Positions 51,101-58,077 of a stretch of DNA of 58,077 bases are shown here, in pieces. Numbering within the stretch: the stretch's first letter is position 1; each line of letters opens with the position of its first letter. Source of the DNA: Deinococcus aerius (GTDB lineage: Bacteria; Deinococcota; Deinococci; Deinococcales; Deinococcaceae); contig NZ_BFAG01000022.1 in NCBI RefSeq assembly GCF_002897375.1, forward strand, positions 1 to 58,077. The letters are read 5' to 3'. The notes under the pieces were generated by a model. The model worked only from the letters and a program-made list of their open reading frames with translations. It was not told the DNA's origin and searched no databases. Made by a program: the position numbers and the translations under genes.

Positions 51101-51255
51101 GGCTCCCCCACCCGGATGGGCACGGGACTCCCCGACCCGTGGGCCAAGAAACTTCCCTCCCCCAGGTCCAGCCGGGCGGCGTCGCGCCAGGCTCCGAGTT
51201 CGTGGAGGCGTCGTTCGAGGCGGGTGAGGAGTTGCGCGGTCGTGACGTGGCTCAT
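48115..51255 (-). CDS. GH38 alpha-mannosidase
   Basis: This 1046-residue cytoplasmic enzyme has an N-terminal accessory beta region (about 1-240), then the GH38 catalytic domain. LTGHAHIDLAWLWPLSETRR holds the Zn-binding His-x-Asp pair. CTFNQSTAQLYEFVREDDPE, WDIVGGMWVEPDGNLISGES (WVE-D nucleophile region), FGYAANLPQFLRQGDLGYFF and DGVDPAPLPVWVGEQYLELH are also typical. Family members remove alpha-1,2/1,3/1,6-mannose, and this one likely trims side chains of imported mannan fragments. A GAGAAGGAACC SD precedes the ATG. The mannan operon begins about 640 nt downstream on the same strand. Confidence 0.9.
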   Translation of the reverse strand: MSHVTTAQLLTRLERRLHELGAWRDAARLDLGEGSFLAHGSGSPVPIRVGEPWPSRAFPVTLHFGARVPPEWAGQPVALRLDVGGEGLLSVNGRPVGGLNPYHREYPIAAQGGEPLTVEVQASPKGLFGSPVRQPVLGTALLVLPDGDVRALHEDLLAAHDAATHLLRGGKVAVADRLADLLDRTFREIPLPRADSAEYLARAVQQEAQAAQIASIWDEWEFGRPDVPPYPEEWRPRLRAAREMLTRGLADLREQYPAEGALALTGHAHIDLAWLWPLSETRRKARRTFSTVLSLMDRYPDCTFNQSTAQLYEFVREDDPELFARVQERVAEGRWDIVGGMWVEPDGNLISGESWARQLLYGQRYFERHFGRRARVCWLPDTFGYAANLPQFLRQGDLGYFFTTKLNWNETNTFPHDLYRWEGIDGTRVLSHSFLNPSPAHGYNGSVAALDVLQTWQNFRGKRTHGASLFSFGWGDGGGGPTAEMLDRYARLRDFPGLPRLHMTRVADFYDGVDPAPLPVWVGEQYLELHRGTYTTQGRVKGLNRRAEHTLGEAEAASVLATRLLGAAYPREVLTGAWQTLLRNQFHDILPGSSVKAVYDDAVRELSGALETARGIRDAALGALTDAVAGRDRVVVWNLTLEDVPLNVVLDADRPLTLQTQGGQPVRSEFHGGRLYVQGDVTVPGLGYLTLTVSNADAPAGEVENPGSDLVLDNGLLRVVVAPDGTLSSLYDLRAGREALADRGNQLWAYVDLPREWDAWEVDADYAGEGEELLAAEPPQRLPGELRQAVRVVRRHGESTIIQTYELRRGSPRLDIHTEVDWHGRRTFLRALMPLNVRSPHASFETAYGTVTRPTHTNTSWDAAQFEKPAHRWADLSEGRYGVSLLNDGKYGHSSLGNVLGLSLLRSPVWPDPIGDEGRHTFTYALYPHTGDWRNGTVREAHSLNAPLLAFHSGREGGSQPPTARLLAVTDSNLRLGALKLAEDTDGVVVRLYDAHGDRGTLDLANALGVAGWSRVNFLEEPDGEPAREYTPYRVVTLREQEARLP

Positions 51256-51318
51256 GGCGGGTTCCTTCTCTCTGGGCGGGGGGAGGGTCAGGGCGGCCGA
51301 ACGAGGGCCGGGGGCCCC

Positions 51319-51334
51319 CCGGTTGTACCACCGG
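51319..51334. promoter_or_regulatory. 16-bp palindrome upstream of GH38
   Basis: CCGGTTGTACCACCGG pairs 7 of 8 positions around a TA centre. It lies 64 nt upstream of the GH38 start and 75 nt upstream of the divergent LtrA gene. It could be a regulator site; its centre differs from the palindrome at 47601, so the same protein may not bind both. Confidence 0.4.
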
Positions 51335-51408
51335 ATCGGGGCGGCGGGGGCAGCCCGGGACCAGGCTCAGCCGGAGAGATCAAGGCTGAGCTTGGTGCAC
51401 ACTGGGGC

Positions 51409-52653
51409 ATGCGGCGGTCATCTTTCCTGGGCGGCGGCTTCGTGCGGGTCGCCGGAAGTGCCGAGCGCGGCGGGCGGCACGCGAGCTGGCTGGAGCTGTT
51501 CTTCGACCTGGTGTTCGTCGTCGCGGTGGGCAACCTGGGGCGCCTGCTGCTGGAGGACCCCCGCCCGGGCGGGGTGCTGACCTTTCTCGGCCTCTTCGTG
51601 CCGGTGTGGTGGGCCTGGATCGGCATCAGCTACTGGGTGGACCAGTTCGAGCTGCCCGAGGTCGCCGGGCGCCTGCTGATGTTCGGCCAGCTCGCGCTGT
51701 CCCTGGGGCTGGCCGTCGGGCTGCCCCGGGTGGTGGAGGGCGAGCCCGCGCTCTTCGCCGGGTCGTACCTCGGGATGCGCCTCACGCTGACGCTGCTGTA
51801 CCTCTGGGCGTGGCGGGCGCTGCCCGAGGGGCGGGAACTGAACGCCAAGTACACGCTCAGTTTCGCCCTGGGCACGGCGCTGTGGGCCCTGTCGCTGCTC
51901 CTGCCCCTGCCCGAGCGGTACGTGGTGTGGGGCGTGGCGCTCGCCCTGGAGATCGCCGCGACGATCTGGGCGTACGTCAGCACCCGGGAGCTGCCCCGGC
52001 AGGTCTCGCACATGGACGAGCGGTTCGGCCTCTTCACGATCATCGTGCTGGGGGAGTCGGTCCTCGCCGTGGCGACGGGCGGCGAGCATGTCCAGGGGTG
52101 GCCGAGCGCCGTCGTGGCCGCCTGCGGCCTGGCCCTCGCCTTCGCCGTCTGGTGGCTGTACTTCGACTACGCCGACGACAGCGTGATCAACCGGGCCATC
52201 CGGGGCGGCACCCGGGCGCTGTACCTGAGCTTCGTGTACGGCTACACGCACCTGCTGGTCTTCGCCTCCATCGTGGCGGCCTCCATCGGGCTGGAGCGCG
52301 CCTTCGAGGACGTGACCCACGGCCACCTGGGGGGCCCCACCCGGCTGCTGCTGGGCGGGGGGCTGGCCCTCTTCCTCGCGGCGGTCAGCGTGGTGCAGTG
52401 GGCCGGGCCGTGCCGCCTGCCCGCCCGGATTCTGGGCGCCCGCGCGCTGACGGGCGGCCTGGTGGGGCTGCTGGCCCTGCTCGGGGATGGATTACCCGCG
52501 CTGGCGGCGCTACTGCTGCTCACCGCCCTCGTCCTGGCCCTCGTGGTGTACGAACACCTCAGCCTGCGGGGGGAGCGCGCCGGGCAGGCTTCGCCCGCTG
52601 GCGGGGACGCAACTCCCCCCGCGTCCGCCGATACAGGCCGCAGGGCACCCTGA
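51409..52653 (+). CDS. LtrA-like membrane protein (low temperature requirement A family)
   Basis: This 414-residue polytopic membrane protein starts at ATG 51409. The open frame further upstream overlaps the divergent GH38 gene and is not coding. The family start WLELFFDLVFVVAVGNLG is diagnostic. About eleven more hydrophobic helices follow, with acidic and histidine residues in DERFGLFTIIVLGESVLAVA and WWLYFDYADDSVINRAIRGG, both classical LtrA segments. The biochemical role is unknown. The C-terminal about 35 residues are a hydrophilic tail. CACACT ends 5 nt before the ATG and may be a leaderless -10 box. Confidence 0.85.
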   Translation: MRRSSFLGGGFVRVAGSAERGGRHASWLELFFDLVFVVAVGNLGRLLLEDPRPGGVLTFLGLFVPVWWAWIGISYWVDQFELPEVAGRLLMFGQLALSLGLAVGLPRVVEGEPALFAGSYLGMRLTLTLLYLWAWRALPEGRELNAKYTLSFALGTALWALSLLLPLPERYVVWGVALALEIAATIWAYVSTRELPRQVSHMDERFGLFTIIVLGESVLAVATGGEHVQGWPSAVVAACGLALAFAVWWLYFDYADDSVINRAIRGGTRALYLSFVYGYTHLLVFASIVAASIGLERAFEDVTHGHLGGPTRLLLGGGLALFLAAVSVVQWAGPCRLPARILGARALTGGLVGLLALLGDGLPALAALLLLTALVLALVVYEHLSLRGERAGQASPAGGDATPPASADTGRRAP

Positions 52654-52919
52654 ATGCGGGGGATTGGGGACGGACGGGCCTTTCCCGCAGGCCCGCAGCT
52701 TTCGGCTGCGTCAAGGTCCCTGTCCGGTTTCCGCACCAAACCTTGACAGAAGCCTCCTAAAGTAGGGCCATCCCACATAGACCGGCCGGGTGAAGCCGGA
52801 GGGTTGCCCCCGCCCCAGGGACGAGGCGAGGGGCTTGATTCTTTGTTTCCAGTCGTCAGCGCGGCAGGGATACGTGGGGCAGGTGGAGCTTCGCCGATTC
52901 CCCGAAGCGGCGCAGGCCG

Positions 52920-54470
52920 TCAGTGCGCGAGGACCGGGACGGGCGCGGGCGACGCCTGAACTTCCCTCGTCAGCCACCGGGCGGCGTAGGCGTCGAGCGC
53001 GCGGACCTCCAGCCGCGGCGCCGCCAGCCCCACGTACCCGTCGGGCCGCACGAGGTAGGCCGCGCAGGGCTCCAGCCCCGCACGCCGGGCTGCCGCGCCG
53101 TAGGGAAAGACGTGCAGGGGAACGCCCCACCGCTCACACCAGGCCAGGAGTTCCGGGTCGGCGCCGCCGTAGGCGTGGACCTGCCAGGAGAGCGACTTCA
53201 GGGCGTCGAAGTTGCTGCCGCCCCGGTGCGGCACCCAGGGCAGGCGGTCGCCGCCCCGGACCTTCCCGGCGTGCCCCACGCTCAGCGGGCTGTCCGGGTA
53301 GTGCAGCCGCGTCTGCGAGATCGTGAGGAACAGCAGGCGCCGCACCGCCCCGAAGCGGGCGAGGACCGGGAGCAGCGTGGGCACGACCCCCAGCCGGAAC
53401 GCGCGGGCCGCGGCGCCGTGCCCCACGACCCCGGTGAAGACCCGGTCGGTGGTGTTCACCAGGGAGACCGCGAAGGGGCGGCGCTCGGGCTCGTAGGTGT
53501 CCAGGAGTTCGGCGTTCCCGCCGCGCAGGACCCCGGCGAGCTTCCAGGCGAGGTTCGCCGCGTCCCCCAGGCCGGTGTTCATGCCCTGCCCGCCGACGGG
53601 GGTGTGCACGTGCGCCGCGTCCCCCAGCACAAAGGCGCGCCCGGCGCGGAAGTGGTCGGCGACCCGGTGGTGCACCCGGTACGTGCTGAACCAGTGGAGC
53701 TGCCCCACCCGGGCGAGGCCATCCGCCTCAATCCGCGGCCGGACGAGGTCGAAGGTGGCGTCCTCGGGCGTGCCGGGGGGAAGCTGGCCGACGACGCGGT
53801 GGCGGCGCGGCTCGGGCATGGGGAAGAAGGCCAGGAAGTCGTCGCCCGAGAGGACGAGGTTGACATCGCCCTCCCGGACCTTGCCGCCCAGCTCCACGTC
53901 GGCGACGTAGAACCGCTGCTCGTAGGTGCCGCCGGACAGGGGGACGCCCACGACGTGCCGGACCAGACTGCGCGCGCCGTCGCAGCCCGCGATGTAGGAG
54001 GCCCGGACGGTCTCCACCCGCCCCTCCCGTTCCAGGGTCGCGGTCACGCCGCCTTCGTCCCCGGTGAAGCCCGTCACCTCCGTCTCCCAGTCCACCCGCA
54101 CGCCGAGCGCGGCGAGGTGCTGGGCGAGCATCTCTTCGTTCTGGTCCTGGGTCAGGATGTACAGGTAGGGGTGCGGCGTGAGGTCGTCGCCAATGCCGCG
54201 AAAGCGCACCGCGCCCCGCAGGTCGCCGCGCACGAACAGGTTCAGGCGGTCGAAGTGCCGCCCGCGGGCGAGGGCCTCCTCCCCCAGGCCGAGCTGGTCG
54301 TAGAACTCCAGGGTGCGGGCCTGCACGGCGATGGCGCGCGTCTCCCGCACCGGGCCGCTCCGGGGGTCGGCGACGCGCACGCGCACCCCCAGACGGGTGA
54401 GCCACAGGGCGAGGAAGAGGCCGGTCGGGCCCGCGCCGGAGATCAGGACTTCCGTTGTGGCGGTCGTCAT
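52920..54470 (-). CDS. FAD-dependent aromatic monooxygenase (PheA/TfdB type)
   Basis: This 516-residue flavoprotein has three cofactor motifs. They are ISGAGPTGLFLALWLTRLGV (GxGxxG), IAGCDGARSLVRHVVG (DG) and VLGDAAHVHTPVGGQGMNTG (GD), followed by GLGDAANLAWKLAGVL. The C-terminal about 120 residues are the thioredoxin-like domain usual in phenol hydroxylases and polyketide hydroxylases. It would add oxygen to a hydrophobic aromatic or antibiotic substrate with NAD(P)H. The start is ATG 54470, in a 4-nt overlap with the TetR stop, so both share a message. Substrate unknown; detoxification is as likely as catabolism. Confidence 0.85.
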   Translation of the reverse strand: MTTATTEVLISGAGPTGLFLALWLTRLGVRVRVADPRSGPVRETRAIAVQARTLEFYDQLGLGEEALARGRHFDRLNLFVRGDLRGAVRFRGIGDDLTPHPYLYILTQDQNEEMLAQHLAALGVRVDWETEVTGFTGDEGGVTATLEREGRVETVRASYIAGCDGARSLVRHVVGVPLSGGTYEQRFYVADVELGGKVREGDVNLVLSGDDFLAFFPMPEPRRHRVVGQLPPGTPEDATFDLVRPRIEADGLARVGQLHWFSTYRVHHRVADHFRAGRAFVLGDAAHVHTPVGGQGMNTGLGDAANLAWKLAGVLRGGNAELLDTYEPERRPFAVSLVNTTDRVFTGVVGHGAAARAFRLGVVPTLLPVLARFGAVRRLLFLTISQTRLHYPDSPLSVGHAGKVRGGDRLPWVPHRGGSNFDALKSLSWQVHAYGGADPELLAWCERWGVPLHVFPYGAAARRAGLEPCAAYLVRPDGYVGLAAPRLEVRALDAYAARWLTREVQASPAPVPVLAH

Positions 54471-55093
54471 GGAGCTTCTCCTTTCACGCTGACGGTGCGG
54501 AGGAAGAGGTCGATCAGGGTGGCGAGCGCGGCCTCCCCGGGGGGCTGGGGGGGCGCGTCGCCGAACAGGCCGTCGAGGGCCACGAAGCTCATCACGGGTC
54601 CCACGAACATGCGGGCGCTGAGGTGGGGGTCGGGGGCGTAGATCAGGCCGCGCCCGTGCGCCTCCCGGAGCAGCCCCTCGGTGACCCCGAGCAGCCGGGC
54701 GGGGAACGCCTCGCGGAGGGTGGCGCGCAGCTCGGGCAGGTGGATCGCCTCGCCGATCAGCAGCCGCAGCAGGGCCAGCGCGTCGGGCTCCAGCAGATGC
54801 CCGGTGACGGCCCCGGCAAAGGCGAGCAGGCGGGCGCGCAGCTCGGGCAGGGTGGCGGGCGGGTCCTGCACGCGGCCGCCCAGGTCCAGGGCGCTCAGCT
54901 CCTGCGCGACGGTCGCGGCGAGCAGCTCGGACTTGCCCCGGTAGTAGGCGTAGAGGGTCTGCTTACTGACGCTGGCGGCCTCGGTGATGGCGTCGGTACT
55001 CGTGCGCGCGTAGCCCTGGGAGAGAAACAGGGTGCGCGCGGCAGTGAGGATCTGCTGCCGTTTGGCGCGGGCACGGGGCGTTTCGGGGGCCAA
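54467..55093 (-). CDS. TetR-family regulator of the monooxygenase
   Basis: This 208-residue protein has an N-terminal TetR DNA-binding domain: RAKRQQILTAARTLFLSQGY, then STDAITEAASVSKQTLYAYY with YRGKSELLAATVAQEL after it. The C-terminal part is the ligand and dimer domain. The start is uncertain: TTG 55093 (GGAGGAGG immediately before) or TTG 55108 (no SD); no ATG or GTG suits. The stop overlaps the monooxygenase start (ATGA), so the repressor and enzyme are one operon. The operator at 55103-55129 covers the promoter, predicting autorepression relieved by the monooxygenase substrate. Confidence 0.85.
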   Translation of the reverse strand: MAPETPRARAKRQQILTAARTLFLSQGYARTSTDAITEAASVSKQTLYAYYRGKSELLAATVAQELSALDLGGRVQDPPATLPELRARLLAFAGAVTGHLLEPDALALLRLLIGEAIHLPELRATLREAFPARLLGVTEGLLREAHGRGLIYAPDPHLSARMFVGPVMSFVALDGLFGDAPPQPPGEAALATLIDLFLRTVSVKGEAP

Positions 55094-55102
55094 ACCTCCT
55101 CC

Positions 55103-55155
55103 AATCAAACCGTACGGTTCGGTTTGATTCTGCGCCCTGGCTTGGGGTCTGTCAA
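55103..55155 (-). promoter_or_regulatory. TetR operon promoter and palindromic operator
   Basis: On the minus strand TTGACA lies at 55155-55150 and CAGAAT at 55132-55127 (17-nt spacer). AATCAAACCG (55103-55112) and CGGTTTGATT (55120-55129) are a perfect 10-bp inverted repeat with a 7-nt spacer. Within it AACCGTACGGTT (55108-55119) is itself a perfect palindrome. This composite operator covers the -10 box and probable start of transcription. Confidence 0.75.
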
Positions 55156-55709
55156 GGCCAGGAGGGACGGGCTTCTGCGCGGAGGCGGGCAGCCGTCCCT
55201 CAGCGTGTCGCGGTGGGTGGGTCCTCGGGAGGGGCGTCGCCGGACATCTCGGGGCAACTCGTCCCGGCGGCGTGGCCGGAAGACCCCTTTCACCCTCGCG
55301 GGGGACCGATTCTGACCGGGGCCGTCGTGCCGCGGCTCCCGGGCGGGGCCACATCAGGGCGATCCCCGCCCGGTTGTCGGGGCGTCTGCTTCCAGCCTCT
55401 TTGCGGAGCGGGCGGAGGCGCCACGACCCGCGGGGTCAGGCGCACCCGCTCTCCCCACGCGGGAACGGTCCAGCATGACGGTGGATCGGGGGGTGGGACG
55501 GCTTCTACCGGGCTCTCCCACCCATCCACCTGCGGCCCCCCGTGCTGGCCCCAGGCTGGTTCCCTGCGTGGCCCACGCGCGCGGCGGGCTCGGAACCGGG
55601 TCCCTCCAGTGTGCCCCGCCCGGGGATGACGCGCCATCTCAGGCGTGCCCTGGCCTTATTGGTCAAAGCTTAATGCAGGCGGCGGGCTCACCTTTTCGCG
55701 GGGCGACGG
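55156..55709. other. Non-coding gap with no feature recognised
   Basis: About 550 bases lie between the TetR operon promoter and the end of the methyltransferase gene. Frames are proline/arginine/glycine-rich without ribosome binding sites. No repeat, tRNA or structured RNA was seen. Confidence 0.45.
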
Positions 55710-56534
55710 TCAGGCGCGGATGGCCTCCACACGCAGCAATTCCGAGTCCAGCCGGGTGGTGCCGTCGGTCGCCTGGTTGTGCCCGGCCCAGTGCGCCTCC
55801 AGCTCGGCGCGCAGGGCCGCCTGGCCGCCCTCATCCAGCGACGCGAAGGCGCGGTTGGTGGGGCCGTAGTAGGTGCGGAAGAACTCGACGACCTCGGCGG
55901 GGCCGAAGGGGTAGACGAAGGGATACGCGACCCGCTCGAAGCGCACTTCCCGCACACCGGAGCCCAGGCGTTCGCGCACGGTCGCCTCGTCCCCCCACAG
56001 CATGGGCGAGGGCATCAGGGGGGAGGGCGGCACGTGGCGGCCCATGAGCCTGAACATGCCGCCGATGAAGCCCCCGGGTGTCCAGTTGCCCATCACGATG
56101 CGCCCGCCGGGCCGACACACCCGCAGCAACTCGGCCGCCACGCGGTCGGGGCGGGGGGCGAAGATCGCGCCGAAGAGGCTGCTCACCACGTCGAAGCTCG
56201 CGTCCGGGTATGGCAGGTCCTCGGCGTCGCCCTCGTCGAAGCGGGCGGGGAGACCCTCGGCGGTGGCCCGTTTCCGCGCCTGCTCGATCAGGTTGGCGGC
56301 GATATCCACCCCCGCCGCGTCGATGCCCGCCCGCGCCGCTGGGATGACGAGCTGGCCCGCCCCGCAGGCCACGTCGAGAAATCGTTCCCCGGGCCTCAGG
56401 TCCAGCCGCTCCAGGAACGTCAGCGCCCCCGGTTCCAGGTACCGGGCGAACACCCCGTAGTCGCCGCTCTCCCAGGTCGCCTTGAGCCGGGCCTTGAGCG
56501 CCTGCATCTCCGAACTCGTCGCCGTCGTGGTCAT
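55710..56534 (-). CDS. Class I SAM-dependent methyltransferase
   Basis: This 274-residue soluble enzyme starts at ATG 56534 and has the class I (UbiE/COQ5-like) Rossmann fold. Motif I is [20 protein letters not shown] (about 50-70), the SAM adenine contact is in the [16 protein letters not shown] region, and [20 protein letters not shown] is the post-IV strand. Small-molecule or lipid methylation is probable. The C-terminal region ([20 protein letters not shown]) is a cap. No partner enzyme is adjacent; it is divergent from the AAA regulator with a GGTAC-repeat intergenic region. Confidence 0.85.
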   Translation of the reverse strand: MTTTATSSEMQALKARLKATWESGDYGVFARYLEPGALTFLERLDLRPGERFLDVACGAGQLVIPAARAGIDAAGVDIAANLIEQARKRATAEGLPARFDEGDAEDLPYPDASFDVVSSLFGAIFAPRPDRVAAELLRVCRPGGRIVMGNWTPGGFIGGMFRLMGRHVPPSPLMPSPMLWGDEATVRERLGSGVREVRFERVAYPFVYPFGPAEVVEFFRTYYGPTNRAFASLDEGGQAALRAELEAHWAGHNQATDGTTRLDSELLRVEAIRA

Positions 56535-56605
56535 AGGGTCCTCCCTCGTGGGCGGCGGGTCTCCCACCCAGCGACTTTCACAGTAGGCGCGGGGCCGGGC
56601 GGGCC

Positions 56606-56650
56606 GGTACGGGGTCCTACGGTACGTCCGCGGGGTCGGTACGGGGGTAC
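56606..56650. repeat. Four GGTAC repeats before the AAA regulator
   Basis: GGTAC occurs at 56606, 56621, 56638 and 56646, within larger near-repeats (CGGTACGGGGTC and GGTCGGTACGGGG). They lie between two divergent start codons. Direct repeats near MalT-type regulators can be activator sites, but GC richness makes chance recurrence possible. Confidence 0.35.
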
Positions 56651-56662
56651 GCTGGGGGAATC

Positions 56663-58077
56663 ATGGAGGGTCGGCGCCAGGATGGGGGCCGGGGAACCCT
56701 GGTGGGCCGCTCGCGGGAGCAGGCCGCGCTCCGGGAGGTCGCTGAGCGCGCCCGCGGGGGCCAGGGCGGCCTGGTCCTCGTGTCGGGCGAGGCGGGCATC
56801 GGCAAGACGCGGCTGGTGGACTCCTTCCTGCTCGCGGAGGGGCTTCCGGTGCTGCGCGGCCCGTCGCGGGACACCCGCCTGGCGGCGCCCTTCTCGCCCA
56901 TCGCGGCGGTGCTGCGGGCGGGGCTGGCCGCTTCACCCGGGGCGCTCGACCACCTGCCGCTGAGGGGTTACCTCGCGCCCCTGCTGCCCGAACTCGGCCC
57001 TGCCCCCTCGCAGGACGGGAACAGCCCGGCAGCCCTGCACGAGGCCATTCGCGGCGCCCTGCGGGCGCTCATGGAGAGCGGCCCCACCGCGCTTGTCCTG
57101 GAGGACTTGCAGTGGGCGGATCACGCGACGCTCGACCTGCTGCCCGCGCTGGTCGGCGGGCTCGCGGACCGGCCAGTGCTCGTGGTGGGCACCTTCCGGT
57201 CCGAGGAACTGCCCCGCGCGCACCCCCTGCGCCGCGCCCGGCAGGAGCTGCGCCGCGCGGGCGTGCTGGAGGAGCTTCACCTGGGGCCGCTGGACCCGGC
57301 GGAGACGGCGGAACTCGCCCGCGCGAGGCTGGGCGCCCCCCTGACCCCGGCCCTGGCGGGAATACTGCACGCGCGCAGCGAGGGCGTGCCGCTGTTCGTG
57401 GAGGAACTCGCGGCGGCATTGCAGGGGAACGGGGGCCTCGCGCCGCGGGCGGACGGTCGGCTCGACCTCGCGCCCGGCGCCGCCGTCGAGGTGCCGCTCA
57501 CCCTGCGCGAGGCCATCGGGCTCGGCCTCGACCGCTTCCCGCCGGGGGTGCGGGCCGCCGCCGAGCTAGCCGCCGTGCTGGGTCCCGCGTTCGACGCGGA
57601 CCTGCTCCTCGACCTCGCCGACGAGCAGGCGTTCGACGCGCTCACCGGGGGCGGGTGGCTGGTGGAGGAGGGGGGCGGCGCGGCGTTCCGGCACGCCCTC
57701 GTCCGCGACGCGATCTACGCGGGTATTCCGTGGTCCAGGCGCCGCACCCTGCACCGCCAGGTCGCCGCCCGGTTGGAGGAGGTGGGAGCCCCGCCGGGCG
57801 TCACGGCGGAACACTGGCTGGCGGGCCGGGAGCCGGGGCGGGCGCGGGAGGCGCTGCTCGCGTCCGCCGAGGCGTCGTGCCGCCTGCACGCCTACCGCGA
57901 CGCCGCCGGGGCGGTGGGGCGCGCGCTCGACCTCTGGCCGCCCGGCGCCGAGGAGGCCCGGCGGCTGGAGGTCCTCGACCAGCTCGGGCGCTGCGCGCAG
58001 GCCTGCGGGCTCCTCGCCGAGGCGGGGGCCGCGTGGCGGGAGGCCGCCGGGGCGCGCCGGGCCGCGGGCGACACCGC
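56663..58077 (+). CDS. AAA-ATPase signal-transduction regulator, N-terminal part (cut by window edge)
   Basis: The first 471 codons of a large protein run off the right edge. After a short basic lead, GTLVGRSREQAALREVAERA begins an AAA_16-type NTPase. Walker A is SGEAGIGKTRLVDS (about residue 45) and Walker B is LVLEDLQWADHATLDLLPAL (about 145). Tetratricopeptide-like helices follow from about residue 370 (AREALLASAEASCRLHAYRD, then ARRLEVLDQLGRCAQACGLL). This is the LAL/MalT-like layout, which normally ends in a LuxR helix-turn-helix or a cyclase, not visible here. The start ATG 56663 lacks a strong SD. Target genes are unknown. Confidence 0.85.
   Translation, partial: MEGRRQDGGRGTLVGRSREQAALREVAERARGGQGGLVLVSGEAGIGKTRLVDSFLLAEGLPVLRGPSRDTRLAAPFSPIAAVLRAGLAASPGALDHLPLRGYLAPLLPELGPAPSQDGNSPAALHEAIRGALRALMESGPTALVLEDLQWADHATLDLLPALVGGLADRPVLVVGTFRSEELPRAHPLRRARQELRRAGVLEELHLGPLDPAETAELARARLGAPLTPALAGILHARSEGVPLFVEELAAALQGNGGLAPRADGRLDLAPGAAVEVPLTLREAIGLGLDRFPPGVRAAAELAAVLGPAFDADLLLDLADEQAFDALTGGGWLVEEGGGAAFRHALVRDAIYAGIPWSRRRTLHRQVAARLEEVGAPPGVTAEHWLAGREPGRAREALLASAEASCRLHAYRDAAGAVGRALDLWPPGAEEARRLEVLDQLGRCAQACGLLAEAGAAWREAAGARRAAGDT

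Noticed and set aside
48400..51408. Very long upstream extension of the LtrA frame
   Set aside because: It is antisense to the GH38 gene; the LtrA family start begins just after ATG 51409.
52700..52800. TTGACA at about 52744 as a promoter
   Set aside because: No -10 box at 16-19 nt and no plus-strand gene downstream.
52780..52919. Structured-looking GC-rich stretch as a riboswitch
   Set aside because: No conserved riboswitch core recognised, and it lies at the 3' ends of two convergent genes.

Overview
The window looks like chromosome or a large plasmid of a Deinococcus species. GC is very high with strongly GC-rich third positions. There is a clear paralogue of the Deinococcus repair protein DdrA (37913-38491), and several genes appear to have leaderless starts, with a TANNNT-type -10 box 5-7 nt before the start codon. 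No rRNA, tRNA, CRISPR array, transposase or phage gene was seen. The species call is inference from these traits.

Layout. 1-5987: a partial membrane protein, a small stress-type protein, a CNNM/HlyC-type transporter, a two-domain glycosyltransferase and a Kelch protein. 6080-13018 is a worn region: an ion channel with an atypical pore filter, then four damaged genes (a cytochrome oxidase subunit II-like stub, a MarR-GNAT regulator with an in-frame stop, a histidine kinase remnant and a frameshifted PRC-barrel gene) among an acyltransferase, an MFS exporter and its divergent regulator. 13094-16756: an SDR and a TetR/FAD-oxidase operon share an operator region; an MBL hydrolase follows. 16798-22010: a sugar ABC importer (binding protein plus two permeases) translationally chained to two Gfo/Idh/MocA dehydrogenases. 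22007-27175: a hypothetical protein, a GGDEF-EAL protein, a UlaG-like hydrolase and a MOSC protein.

27195-37715 is a saccharide locus. A minus-strand operon encodes a GH4 phospho-glycosidase, a glucosamine-6-phosphate deaminase-like protein and a BadF-type sugar kinase. Divergent from it lies a LacI regulator with a textbook promoter/operator, followed by an oligosaccharide/peptide-type ABC importer that contains a permease-ATPase fusion, a wedged 67-codon ORF and a decayed GH1 beta-glucosidase. I infer import of an unphosphorylated amino-sugar or beta-glucoside, then phosphorylation and GH4 cleavage without a PTS.

39383-51255 is an alpha-mannan utilisation locus: a binding protein, a secreted GH76 with a carbohydrate-binding module, a second GH76 without a signal, a GntR/LacI-type regulator, two permeases and GH125 in one tightly packed operon, with a large GH38 alpha-mannosidase just upstream. 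Neither this importer nor the one at 16913 has its own ATPase, so a shared MsmX-type ATPase elsewhere is expected.

51409-58077: an LtrA-like protein, a TetR/FAD-monooxygenase operon with a strong palindromic operator, a methyltransferase, and the first part of a large AAA-type transcriptional regulator cut by the window edge. REP-like hairpin repeats recur in intergenic gaps, including a near-identical pair at 26247 and 47691.
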